A stretch of 64,000 nucleotides of DNA, taken from positions 3,059,913 through 3,123,912 of the forward strand of contig PCDI01000003.1 in assembly GCA_002778195.1 (NCBI GenBank), in the 5' to 3' direction. The stretch is from Raffaelea ambrosiae. Its lineage: Eukaryota; Ascomycota; Sordariomycetes; Ophiostomatales; Ophiostomataceae. The first letter of the stretch is position 1, and each line of letters opens with the position of its first letter. Shown piece after piece: positions 1 through 10,500 of this stretch. Below the pieces are notes generated by a model that was not told the DNA's origin, made no database searches, and worked only from the letters and a program-made list of their open reading frames with translations. The translations under genes and the position numbers were made by a program.

Positions 1-1
1 C

Positions 2-604
2 ATGCGGATGCTTCCGCGACTGCGGCGCCGGCTTCTGGACGATGGGTGGAAGGAGAGCATGGGCAGTATCCACCGTTACAAGGCTGACGACGTCGAAGCA
101 GGATTCGCTGTCGAACTGATCAGCATCATGATTGACCGCCCCGTCTTCCATATCCAGAACGCGCTCTTTGCCCCGATGCAGAAGAAGTCCGATAGCCGCC
201 ACCAGGTCCTGGTGTACAAGATTCTCTCCTTCCGCTCCGTCGGCATCGAGCAGTGGATTGTCGAAACGACAGGATGCCAGTACGGTCTCCGCCAGCCGCT
301 GCTCCCGTATCCCCAGTACATGGCCGACTACGGCAGCAAGATTGTCGACACCTCGAGCCCATGGGGCCCCCTCACCCAGTTCGGGGACCTGGACTGCTTC
401 GAGGAGGACGCGGGCCTGAACAAGGCCCTCGGCGCCACCGGATATTCGCAGGCCGAGCGGCAATCGCGCGAGCACTTCTTCAAATTTGTGGACAAGAATG
501 GGATGACTAGCAAGGATCTCTACGGCACGACGCAGCGGTTTGGTGTCACCTTTCACAGCTACGTTTCCGCGCTTATGGAGCATATGCGGCAGACCTTTGT
601 GTGA
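2..604 (+). CDS. 3' part of an unrecognised protein gene (cut by window edge)
   Basis: An open frame runs from the left edge to a TGA at 602-604, giving 200 residues. The first ATG lies at base 2, so the true start is probably outside the window. I do not recognise the family. The protein has mixed hydrophobic and charged stretches with no obvious signal peptide, membrane segment or cysteine motif, and it ends in an amphipathic segment (YVSALMEHMRQTFV). The frame keeps normal codon use to the stop, so it is probably a real coding end and not chance. An upstream exon may supply the recognisable domain. Confidence 0.5.
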   Translation: MRMLPRLRRRLLDDGWKESMGSIHRYKADDVEAGFAVELISIMIDRPVFHIQNALFAPMQKKSDSRHQVLVYKILSFRSVGIEQWIVETTGCQYGLRQPLLPYPQYMADYGSKIVDTSSPWGPLTQFGDLDCFEEDAGLNKALGATGYSQAERQSREHFFKFVDKNGMTSKDLYGTTQRFGVTFHSYVSALMEHMRQTFV

Positions 605-1102
605 GCTCATCACTGGTCTGCCGGACGGCGGGTGAACGGGAACACTCGATGGAGAAGAATGAAAAACATGAGTTGCTGCGGAAGAGCGTGGCTCCTACGC
701 GGATGCGCGAAAGAGATCTTTTGGCGGAGTGGACTAGAGATGGCCATCTTTTCCACGTCTGAATGCTGTGCAGGGGGATTTAAGCCACGGGTCGCGTTTG
801 CGTCCTATGATACGCATAGCTAAACTGGGGGTTGGGGCATTTCAGCAAAGTGAAAATTAGGGCCAAGCAATAAATGGCAGACCAGCTTGATGCAACGCGT
901 CTTCGTGATGAATCGTCAGATATTAAACGACGTTGTGTCCATAGCTTCATCTAAACAGCTGTCGGCTACGACTCTGCCATTCAAGTGTCAGAAATTAAAA
1001 CTTTGACGCCAGGTGCCACCAAGCAAACTCCCACGCAAGTAAGCATACTGCTGCCAAAATTCGTCGACCAGAGGAGGGCCAGGTCTCTTTCTCTGGATTC
1101 GG
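605..1102. other. Intergenic region between convergent genes
   Basis: This stretch separates the edge gene from the minus-strand zinc-finger gene. It should hold both 3' ends. I see no convincing ORF, repeat or RNA gene. Confidence 0.5.
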
Positions 1103-3276
1103 TCAATTGGTGGAAGCCGTCTGTGACTCCTGCCGTGTTGACAGCCCAGCTGTGTGTCTCGGCGGGGAACCAAGCCCGTTACTTCCATGCGGTCTCCTTG
1201 ACAACACTGCGCTATTCGTCGATGCCAATGTTGAATGCTCACTAGAGCCTGTGCCACCCACCCCGCTGTTGTATTGTCGAGGATAATTTGCCGGTAGCTT
1301 ACTCGAGACCGGCCGCCCGTAGGAATCACGTTGCTTTGGTTGTGAAGAGGGGACCAGGAGATGCCAGATTCGTTTGACCTTGGAGAGTTCCTTGGCAAAC
1401 TGCCGTTTGGAAGAGGTGTCTCCGTCAACAAAGATGAAACATCCGGGAATCCGCTCCTCTGCGGACGAGAGCTCCGATTCCATGCGGGAGAGAACGTCAA
1501 CCACAGCCATGCCTTGGTCGAAAAAAGCTTTTGATGCTGCTAGACGAAAGGCGTCCTCCATGTTGTTCTGAACAGACTCTGCGTTGAGGTTCCACTGGAT
1601 GTCTTTTCCGGCCACGGCTCTGTCCATGATCTCGTTGGGCGCCCGCAAAACGTTGTCGATGTAGGCCAGGAAGTGGGCTGCCGACTGGACGGGTGTCAGT
1701 TGCTGCCTTGTGTCGTTGACCTGCTTGCGGACAATGTCCATGGTGTTGTTCACATATCCCATAGCTCCCAAGTGTGCACACAAAAGGTCCGCCTCTGTGT
1801 TGGGTCGGCGATCCTGGCATCCCAGGATGAATACAAGCTCGAGCATGTCGGGGGAATGACGGGCAATGATGAAATACCATTGGCCGTCGTCACTGCTGCT
1901 CGGAATCACCAAATACTGATGGTCCAGAGCATCGTCCGGCCACCCGTCGATGTGATCATTCTCCAACCAGCGCTGCCAGAGAGCGGGGTCGAAACAGTAC
2001 ACGCTGTTCCCGAGAGGCTGCTTTTTCTGTTGGAGACACCAGCGAATTTGGCTCGTTGTCAGTGTCGTGTCAGACTGCGTCAGAGACGGCAGGTCCTGCA
2101 GATTTAGTAAGCTCGACGCCCGCAGCTGTGGAATGGGACTGCTGCCAGAGCTGTTTGACTGAAAAAGGTTGCCTTCAATGACCTGGCCAATTCCAGGGAG
2201 CGCATCGTCTTGTCTTGGTCGCTTGGGCGAGTTGGTCGCTTGTGTGGCCTCCGCAGGACTGTCACGCGAGCGCTTGCTCTGGCGTGGCTGGGCCTCAATG
2301 GCTTCGAGCTTGTGCCACCTGCTGCCATATGCAATTGCGATACTGCTTTCAGTACTCCGTGAGACGATTACCGGCCGTGGACCCTCTGTTTGACCTATGA
2401 TGTTCAGCTTTCCGTTGAGTGTGTCACGCAGAGCGCAGTATTCGTGGATGATCTGGAGCAGAGAGGAGTTAGCTATATACAGCCACGAACAGATGGAGTC
2501 GGCACTATCCTCACACTGAAATGTCGGGCGACATCAAGGTTCGAGTTGTATGTTTCGGGGCAACTGGTGACTGGGCACGCCCACTCGTTCTGGTGTCCCC
2601 CTGTATAGCCATCGGGGAACAAGCCACCCCGGAAAGCTGGTGGAGACGGGACGGGAGGCTCTTGGTATGGCCGACCAGACACGGCCAGACGTAGTTCTCC
2701 AGTGTATGGATGAACCGGAAGGTCATCATTTTCGCGCTGCAACACGTCTGTCAGCATCCCGCCTCGCGGGAAAGTAGCGGGCGTGTGGCTGAGATACAGC
2801 ACGCTGAAGGAACCACAGACCTTGGGGCCAGAAAGTCGATCTCGCAGAACAAACGACGGGCGATCGTTTCTTTGGTAGGCATCCGCCAACTCCACTGCGA
2901 GACTATTCATGTCGGGCCCAAACAAGACCCTGAGCATCTTGGGATGGTCCCGGCTTCCTTCGGCGACGACAAAGACTTGCTTGCGGCGATGGCTGGGACA
3001 AGCACGTTTCCAGTGATTTCTTGCACTGTTGTTTCCCCGAGTGACAAAATCGCAGTCCTCGCAAGCTTCCGCATGCCGGATGGCCACAGACGGGTTGCAG
3101 TCTAGCGCAAGATGGAGGTCGGCGAAGTAGCTTGGGGGCCTTGGGTGGTCTGTTAGTCTCAGGTGCGCGTCGTACTCGCCCCTACGCGGCTCGATCTCGG
3201 CGATGGGATCACAGCCAAGACAAAGGAGTCGGTGCGTTGGGGAGGTACCAGCCCGTGTGTGATGTCGACAGGGCAT
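1103..3276 (-). CDS. C2H2 zinc-finger protein with an uncharacterised C-terminal domain (2 exons)
   Basis: Exon 1 is 3276-2515 and exon 2 is 2452-1103, joined by a 61-bp phase-0 intron (GTGAGG donor, CTCCAG acceptor), giving about 703 residues. The join is well supported: the two halves form a single C-x4-C-x12-H-x4-H finger (CPVTSC before the intron, HFS|IIH across it). A second C-x2-C-x12-H-x4-C unit (CEDCDF...HWKRAC) lies earlier. After the finger comes a basic segment (KRSRDS, SPKRPRQ), a likely nuclear signal. A C-terminal domain follows, beginning near the residues YCFDPALWQRWL and containing YLVIPSSSDDGQWYFIIA. That pattern distantly recalls the core of Ulp1/C48 peptidases, but with Gln where a catalytic His would be, so I do not assign protease activity. 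A donor-like GTAAGC near 1300 means the last ~60 residues could be spliced differently. Start chosen at MPCRHH because the frame above it is pyrimidine-rich leader. Confidence 0.65.
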
Positions 3277-4033
3277 CGTGACATGATCAGTATGATAAGC
3301 CTGCAATTCGATTATGGTAGGAGGTGCTGAGGTAGAGGTGAGAAAAGAAAGAAAATAGACAGCAGATACTAGGTTGGGTGGGAAAAAGAGAAGACAGAAA
3401 AGTGAGAAGAGAGGCGGACTCTGGCATTGAAAGTAGGACAAGAACACAACACATAATTGGTGCCTGAGCTGGAATGAAAAAGTAAGGCATCAGCTTTCCC
3501 TATGACGTATTGTACAGATCCATTCACAATCCATAGAAACAAGCGTTGGGTGTACAGATAAACAAGCGTCGAACAGACGTGACATCTATATCAAGACACG
3601 CAATGTTCTGCGTAGATATGCATGCTTCACCTGCTAGCCAAAGGTTTTATATCGTTCTGACGGCCAGCATGTCAGCCTGCGTCGGACCAAAAAAGACTTT
3701 GCTGGACAGCTGGGCTGACTCGATGTTTCCATAGCCAGAAATGTGCCAGGGCTCGGCCAATACGCAACTCTGCGAATAAGCAATAGCCACTGTCAGCGGC
3801 GACAGGATGCTCGGGGTGTCCTAGAACGGCATGGTTTCCATTGTCTTTCACATCACGGGGATCTGCTTGAGGTCTCGATCGTAGAATAATAACAATTAAT
3901 ATATATACACACAAGAAGCAAACGGGGCCAGTCTACAGACGCCGACCGACCCCAACGACGAGCTCGATCAATAGTGCCGTGTTTCACCGCCACTACCGTC
4001 TGCACGTCTGCACGGCTCCACACGCTCTCCCTC
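3277..4033. other. Intergenic region
   Basis: The part next to 3276 is the purine-rich (plus strand) leader of the zinc-finger gene; the rest holds the 3' end of the expansin-like gene. There is no convincing coding frame. Confidence 0.4.
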
Positions 4034-5122
4034 TCAAAAGTTGGCCGACGCCGTCGTTTGCGCATCCGACGCCACGCTGACGCCGCTGACCTCGACCGTG
4101 CCGCCGGACTGGCTCGTCACCCGCACGTCCACCGTGTCGGTGCCGAAGCCGCTGCTGTTCTCGAAAAAGTTGTACGTCGAGCGCGTCGTCTCCTGCCACG
4201 TGCTGCCGCCGTCGGTGCTCACCTCGAGACTCGCCACCGGCTCGTTGGCGTTGACCACCTGCAGCGAGAACCAGTACGCCGACGTGCCCGTCTTGCTGTG
4301 CAGCACCAGCGGCGACGTGATGCCGCAGGCCACGGGCGTGTACGAGGTCGCAATGGTCCCCGCCGAGATGTCGCCGAGCTCGGCAAACGCGTCCTGGAAC
4401 AGGTCCAGGTGGCCCGTCTCGCACTCGGGGCACTCGTCGACGACCATCACCGTGATGGAGTTGCCGTTGGGGCCCGTCACCTCCAGGCAGGCGCCGCACT
4501 CGGAGGCGTCCCACGACGTGCCCGAGAAAGCCGTGCCGTACATGCCGGACGGGAGGGTGTAGGTGGTGAAGGAGCAGGTGCCGCCCGAGAGGTTGCCGCC
4601 GTAAAAGGTCGACTCGCCCGTGACGGAGGCGCCGCTGGCACTGGACGTGGCGCTGCCCGTGCTGGTACCGGTCGAGGCGGAAGCAGACGTAGATGCGCTG
4701 CCTGCTGCTGCTGTCGAAGAGGAGGATGCGGCGGCTGTGGACGACTTCTTCGTCGAGGACCCGGCTGCCGACGGCGTCGCGGTGCTGCTGGAGATTACAG
4801 ACACTACAAAGGTTGTCGCAGTCCATGCACTGCTGGTAGAAGGGTTGACCACTGGCACGGCAGAGGGCGTAGTGGTTTGGGACGTCGACGTAGAAGCCGC
4901 CTCCGAAGTCGCCGTATCGGGCAAGGTCACAGAGGTTGTTGGGGATGAGTTCTGCGGTTCGGTTGCGTGGCCAGGCGTGGATGAGTAGGTCGCCTCCTCG
5001 TATACCGTAGCAGTCTCCGTATACACAGTCGTGATTGTGCGGACAGCGGGACAACTAGTATCGGTATCCGAGGCAACGAGGCGGAAGGCCGAGACGGCCA
5101 ACAAGAAGATGGAAGTCCGCAT
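4034..5122 (-). CDS. Secreted expansin-like protein (DPBB domain plus C-terminal beta domain)
   Basis: This is a 362-residue single-exon protein. Residues 1-17 form a signal peptide (MRTSIFLLAVSAFRLVAS). Residues about 55-168 are a Ser/Thr/Ala-rich linker, probably O-glycosylated. Residues about 169-267 match the double-psi beta-barrel of expansins: STFYGGN, a set of conserved cysteines, VVDECPEC and HLDLFQDAFAEL, with Asp229 and Asp240 in the positions of the two conserved barrel acidic residues. Residues 268-352 resemble the expansin C-terminal beta-sandwich that binds polysaccharide. Proteins of this type loosen plant or fungal cell-wall polymers without hydrolysis; the protein should act outside the cell. 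The two-domain form is closer to bacterial EXLX1-like expansins and fungal expansin-like proteins than to single-domain loosenins. The linker placed before, not between, the two domains is a fungal feature. Confidence 0.85.
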   Translation of the reverse strand: MRTSIFLLAVSAFRLVASDTDTSCPAVRTITTVYTETATVYEEATYSSTPGHATEPQNSSPTTSVTLPDTATSEAASTSTSQTTTPSAVPVVNPSTSSAWTATTFVVSVISSSTATPSAAGSSTKKSSTAAASSSSTAAAGSASTSASASTGTSTGSATSSASGASVTGESTFYGGNLSGGTCSFTTYTLPSGMYGTAFSGTSWDASECGACLEVTGPNGNSITVMVVDECPECETGHLDLFQDAFAELGDISAGTIATSYTPVACGITSPLVLHSKTGTSAYWFSLQVVNANEPVASLEVSTDGGSTWQETTRSTYNFFENSSGFGTDTVDVRVTSQSGGTVEVSGVSVASDAQTTASANF

Positions 5123-7575
5123 TGTGTGACGAAAAAGAAATGCGAGCTGGGGATGGTGTCTTGGAATTGGAACGAACGGTGCACAACACTGTTAAAGAAA
5201 GTAAAACGTGTACTTGGGCCAGGCCAAGAAACAATTGCTGTATATTCAAAGGGAAAACGAGTCGAAAAGGAAGGGCCAGACTGCTAGAGTCAAAGGAAGT
5301 AAAATTTAGAGAATGAATGGAAGAAAATGCACACAGCAGACCTTTGGACCAGCTTGGGGTTGCATGATAATACAGGAAAAGAGAGAGAAGGAAAAAAAAT
5401 CCCAAACAGCATCCGGCCGCCACCAGAAGCTGTTTAAATGTGACTACAGAGAACCTCCACAACTTTGTTCATGGAATTATGGGATGGTTGCCCCCGCTGG
5501 GCAGCCAGGGCTTGAAACAGAGTGGGACATTGCGTGGCTTGAGAGGAAGGGCATTTTCCACCACGACACGTGCTGATTGTGCCAACCCCCTGGCAGAGAC
5601 ATGATTACTGTGGGACGAAGCTGCTGCTTTCTGGCCCCGTGTCTCCATTATCCGTGGAGGTGAAAAACAGAATATGGCTCTGTGTCATTTTTTGGTCAGT
5701 TTGTTTGTTTCGGACGGTGGAAACCGTGGAGACAGAATAGGAGAGAAGTAGGGATGGGATGGATTGTTCTGACAAACGGACGGGGTCGAACCAGTGGCGT
5801 GAGCCAGGGGTTCCTGTCACAATGCCCAGCTTCGCTTCAATACATTCCGCCAACGGATGACAGGTTTGTCACCTTTCACATGGAATGATCCTGGTCTGCT
5901 TGCTGGCGATGTAAGCGACCCAAAAAGAGGAAAAAAGGAAAGACAAAAAGGGGGAGGAGACGGAAAGGGGAAAAAAGTGCAATCCATCGCTGAGAAGGCC
6001 GTGTCCAGAACCTCCTCCACGATTCGCCAAGCGCATTCCTGGCCTTAAAACCCCATCGCTCCAGCATACGTACACGGCCGATCTAGGGCCCGTCATGCTT
6101 CGCTGGTCGAGGCGTGTTCTCGGATGGTTCACGTGGCGATCATTTGACACCCAGTGCGGCGGCCGCGGTTCACAGAATATGGCCCACACAATGCGGCCCA
6201 CGAATGCGACCTCCCGTACCGCCTGTGTGAAGATGTTGCTATGCGGTCTGCAGACGTATTTTGAGAGCTTTCGAACAAAAAAGAGCTTGTGAACCCACTG
6301 TCATTTTCTCTTACTCTTATTACTGGTGATATACCGTCTCACAGGAGCCTGCCGTTTGGGTCGACGCGGATCCTGATCTGCGGCCCGAGCACGACGGCGT
6401 GAAGGATCGGGGGGCGCCCCACTCGTCCAGCCCTACACCAGTCATAGCCGAGGCACCGTCAATAATATGCTGTCCGCCGGGACGAGTAGTCTCACCTGTC
6501 TCGATTCTCAACCAGCGGCTGTTCAGTGTTGCACGTACGTGCAGGTGTAAGATCCAAGGATGGGCCACTCCTCGTAGGCTTGGTTAGATACATGGTATGA
6601 AGAAATGAAGAACACCAAGGCGGAGATTGGCAAACAAGATGTTCACTTTCATAGCTGCGGGAGGATAAATAGTGTTGTTTTCTGGTTATAAAAACGATCG
6701 GAAAACCGACCCAAGGTGAGGCCAAGGTGAGGTTGATTACAGACCAGAAATAGCCGCACCAAGTTCGAAAAAAAAGGTGAAAAGCCAGCCAACACCTAGG
6801 AGTGACTGGCCCCTTCGAATCAAGCGCGTAATATTCAGGTCGAATAGGTACACCATCTTTGATCAGCGCCACAAGGACTGAACCAGACTGAGGTGTGAGG
6901 GTCTACAGCAGACACGACGAGTAAATGCCGTGCAGACAGAACTCGCATAAGTGGGCCAAAGCTACAACTGGCCAATCGCAGTAGATACCCCATTGGGACT
7001 CAAATTCTCACTGTGTCTCGCCTTCTGATCTGCAGCCTGCCGCTGCTTGCTTTTCACTGCGGTCTGCATTCATCTCTGCCTGGCCAGTGCACCCCGTCCA
7101 GGGTGAGTCAGACGGCAACGAGCAACTCATGGACTCTCTCGCCTCTCGACCGACTCTCGCACGCGGCCAGCCAATCTTGGATCCATATTCAATCAATTAC
7201 TCACTCGGGTTTCTCTATTCTGCAGGACCTGCGGGCACCTCTGTTGCACTGATTGGCCCGCGAAAGTCCGCTTCTGTCTTTGTATACCATAGCGCCGACT
7301 CGACGGTTTTAGGCACACTCCTACCCCTGTCGGATCCCACTGGCTGATCCTACTGGCCCACAAAAGCTTGACTTCACTGGCTGGCCTCAGCGTTGGCCTC
7401 AAGCCCAGGCAGCAAAGACCGCCTGCGGGCGGTGGGAGTCACAGGCCGAGCGGCGGGAAAGAGCAGTTGCATAAAGAGAGCCGCTGGTGCCCTTTGCTCC
7501 TGCCCTGTATCGCCATACAGCGCCCATCTCTCTTTTCTTAGCTTCTCTCTTTCCGCGGCCTACAGTTCCGGCAAG
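5123..7575. other. Long intergenic region with a purine-rich tract
   Basis: These 2.4 kb lie between two divergently transcribed genes and should hold both promoters. A purine-rich tract lies at about 5922-5978. The last 180 bases before 7576 are in an open frame with the next gene, but they are pyrimidine-rich like a fungal 5' leader. No convincing gene, tRNA or repeat is visible. Confidence 0.45.
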
Positions 7576-10500
7576 ATGGCAAACATTGTCGGCGAGGCCA
7601 TTTCAGCGCTACGCGCTTCGCCGCCCAAAAAATACGCTGCGCAGCTCTGCGCCGTGTCCAAAGACCCCAGGATTGGCCCAGGAGCCTTTACCGACGCGCT
7701 TCTGCAGGCCACGCAGTCTGGCTCTCTCTCGATCGACGTTCTGGGGAGCTGGCTGTCCATCACACGCGACGTGCCGTCCATGGTCCGATGTCTCCGGCAG
7801 CAGGAAAGCCAGGAAGCATGCGGCGTCGCCGTCTGCAGCTTTGCGCGTGCTCTGCAGCACGACAGCACCTTTGACGCCGCGTGGGATGCCGTGGGCGGCA
7901 CCACGGGCCTGGTGGCCTTGATGGACACGCTCTCGGTACAGCAGGTCAACCACCTGTGCCGCCAGATAGCCAGGAAGCCGCATCCCACCCCGACTCGGCA
8001 GAAGCTGCAGCATGCTTGCAGGGACCTTTTGGCGGGGCTGTGCCCGGAAGACGCCAGAGAGGCAGTTGCCACGAACAAGCGGCCGCTCCAGGAGGCGTAC
8101 CACCCACTGGTCCTGGCCTGCGACCCGGACACGGCGCTCTTATGGGATGACCGCATTGGTCTTCGCCTGCGGAAACACCTGAGAAGCGTGCACGCGGAAG
8201 CGTTTCTGCAGAAGACCGTGGATGCGTGCTTTCCCGCCTCAGCAGCCACAACGGTCCGAAAGGACGACTTTGGCTGTCTGCAGGCCCTCCTCCAGGAGAA
8301 TCGCCTCCGCTACGGCCTGGTAGCCCTGGCGCGTCTGGCGGAAAGCGAAAGGATCCCAGAGGGCCTCCAGGGGGGAGAACTGGTCAGGGGCCTCATCGTG
8401 CCGGTGATCAACCGCGAGCCGCGTGACGGCGGCAGGCGAATCAGACGGGAGACGTCGGCGTCGCTGTGGAAAGCGGTGACGGCCTGTTTTGAGAAGCACC
8501 CTGCTCTCCGCAGCCATCTGGGGTCGCTGCAGGACAAGCCCTCGTCCAGCTCTGTGATTCCGCGACTGGTGCGCGACTGGGGCCGCTTCGACGGCGACGC
8601 TGACCACGAAGCCAGCCTCGTCACGCTGCTGCGGCTGTTGTCCGACTACGACTCTATCAAGGCCGAACCCGACTACCTGCTGCGACGGGCTCCGCGAGAA
8701 CTTCGCTACCGACTGCTGCGGCTCTTCTGCGAGCATGCCTACGGCTTTGGCCTGGACCTTGGCCGTCTCGACGAGAGTGCGCCCCCCATCGCAAAGACCG
8801 ACGCACAGCGGCTGCGGGTCACCATCCAGACCTTTGTTCTCTTGCCGCCGAGCGAGGCGCGGCTTCTGGCGCAACGGCTGCTAGCCGCCGATGCCGACCT
8901 CGCGTGGATTGCAAGCGATTGGCGCAACCAAGCAAAGGGCCGATGGGGGCCTCTGCATTGGAACCGAGGCCTGCACGAGTACGAGCCGGACCCGTACATT
9001 CTGCAGGCCATGCTGCAAAGTGTCACGGGCGCGACGGGTGGGCCGGATGTGGCGGAGGAGTTGTCGCGGCGCAAGAGGGCGGCGCAGGTGAGCAAAGAGC
9101 CCGGCGAACGCGAGTTTTGGGCCAAGTCTGCCATCTTCCTGGCCATGTCCAGGGGCAGCTTGGCGTCCTACGGAGCCACGCTGAAGTGGAGCAAACGGTT
9201 TGCCAATGACTGGCTGGTCTACCGAGTGCTGTTTGCCCCGGGAGTTGTCGGTGCCGACGAATCGGTGGATTTGCTGTCGGTCGTGCCGCCAAGGCAGCTG
9301 CTCGCGTTCCGGCACTTCGATCCGGCTGCGTTCGCGGCTGCCGTGAAGAAGGGCAACGAAATTATAGCTTACTGCGTCCAGCAGGCTATGGACGCCACCC
9401 GAGAGCAGTCTTTTTCGGTCCATGACTGGCGGAGCGTGTTCTCCTTGATGACGGACGTGGTCTACCGCCGGCTTGCACTCGTCAACGACTGGCAAGACCA
9501 TTTCAAGATCACCGACGCGCAGATCACGGACCTGCTATGGACACCCACCTTTGACACAATTATCGGCGCTGAAAAGCAGCTCCTCGACTTTGGGAACAAA
9601 GATCTCTGCAGTCTCGCCCGTGAGGGGCTCTACTCAAAGTCCGACACAAACCTGGGTGCTCTGCGCGCCCCCTCGCTCCTCTTTCTCGACAGTCTGGCCA
9701 AGGCCCGGAATGGCTTGTGGGAAGACTATCGCGTTCAGCTGGATCAGCGCGTGGCGTCCCTGGACGTGCCGTGGCCTCGCGGGCTGCCCCTCCACGAAAC
9801 GGTCCGCTTTCTGGCCGACGCTCCCTTTGAACTGCCACACATGGAAAAGAGAGCCAGGTCCATTGTCTTTGGCAGCGCTGACGCCTACCTCTCTCCGATC
9901 GACGAACTCGACAACGACACAAAAGAGGCCATCAGCGATTATGTGGAAGATTGGCCTACAGCTCTGAATATCTACTTCCGCGGAACAAAGGGCAATGAGC
10001 GGAAACGTCGTATAGAGTCGGCCTGGGACCACGCCAGCGGGCCCCTGACGAAAAGGAGACGTCTATCCAAGCGCCAGGCACGTTCGTTCTGGGAGCCATA
10101 CTTTCAAGAGGCCAGCGCCGCCATTCCCAAGTCTGATGATGCCAATGTCGACACAATGCGAATTCTGCCATCCTCGGATTTCCCCCTCTCGTCTCCTCCC
10201 TCGCCCTGGAACCCACTAAGTCTCGCCTCTTTTTTGCCGGCTCCGGGCCGATACGGCCGACTCGAGGGAGTGTGTCTCGACGCTCTCCTGGACAATTGCT
10301 GCCCTGATCAGGTCTCATACACGACGCTTCCCAGTGTGACGGGGCCTCAGTTGTACTGGGACATGGTCACATCGCAAGACCAGAAGAACCAAGTCCCGCA
10401 GCCGGCAGTCGACAGCCATATTGCCACTGCGGCCCTTGCCCTCAACACACTGTATGGTGCTGCACCCCTGTTGGCCAAGCCGTTCCCCAGCAGTGACCCT

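Noticed and set aside
3993..5054. 353-residue minus-strand ORF overlapping the expansin-like gene
   Set aside because: It is a frame shadow of the high-GC expansin gene with His/Arg-rich nonsense composition.
6492..6872. 126-residue minus-strand ORF in the 5-7.5 kb gap
   Set aside because: No motif, poor composition and no neighbouring signals.
7393..7575. Upstream extension of the 1713-residue protein by 61 residues
   Set aside because: The frame is open, but the sequence is pyrimidine-rich leader, and the ATG at 7576 has a better context.
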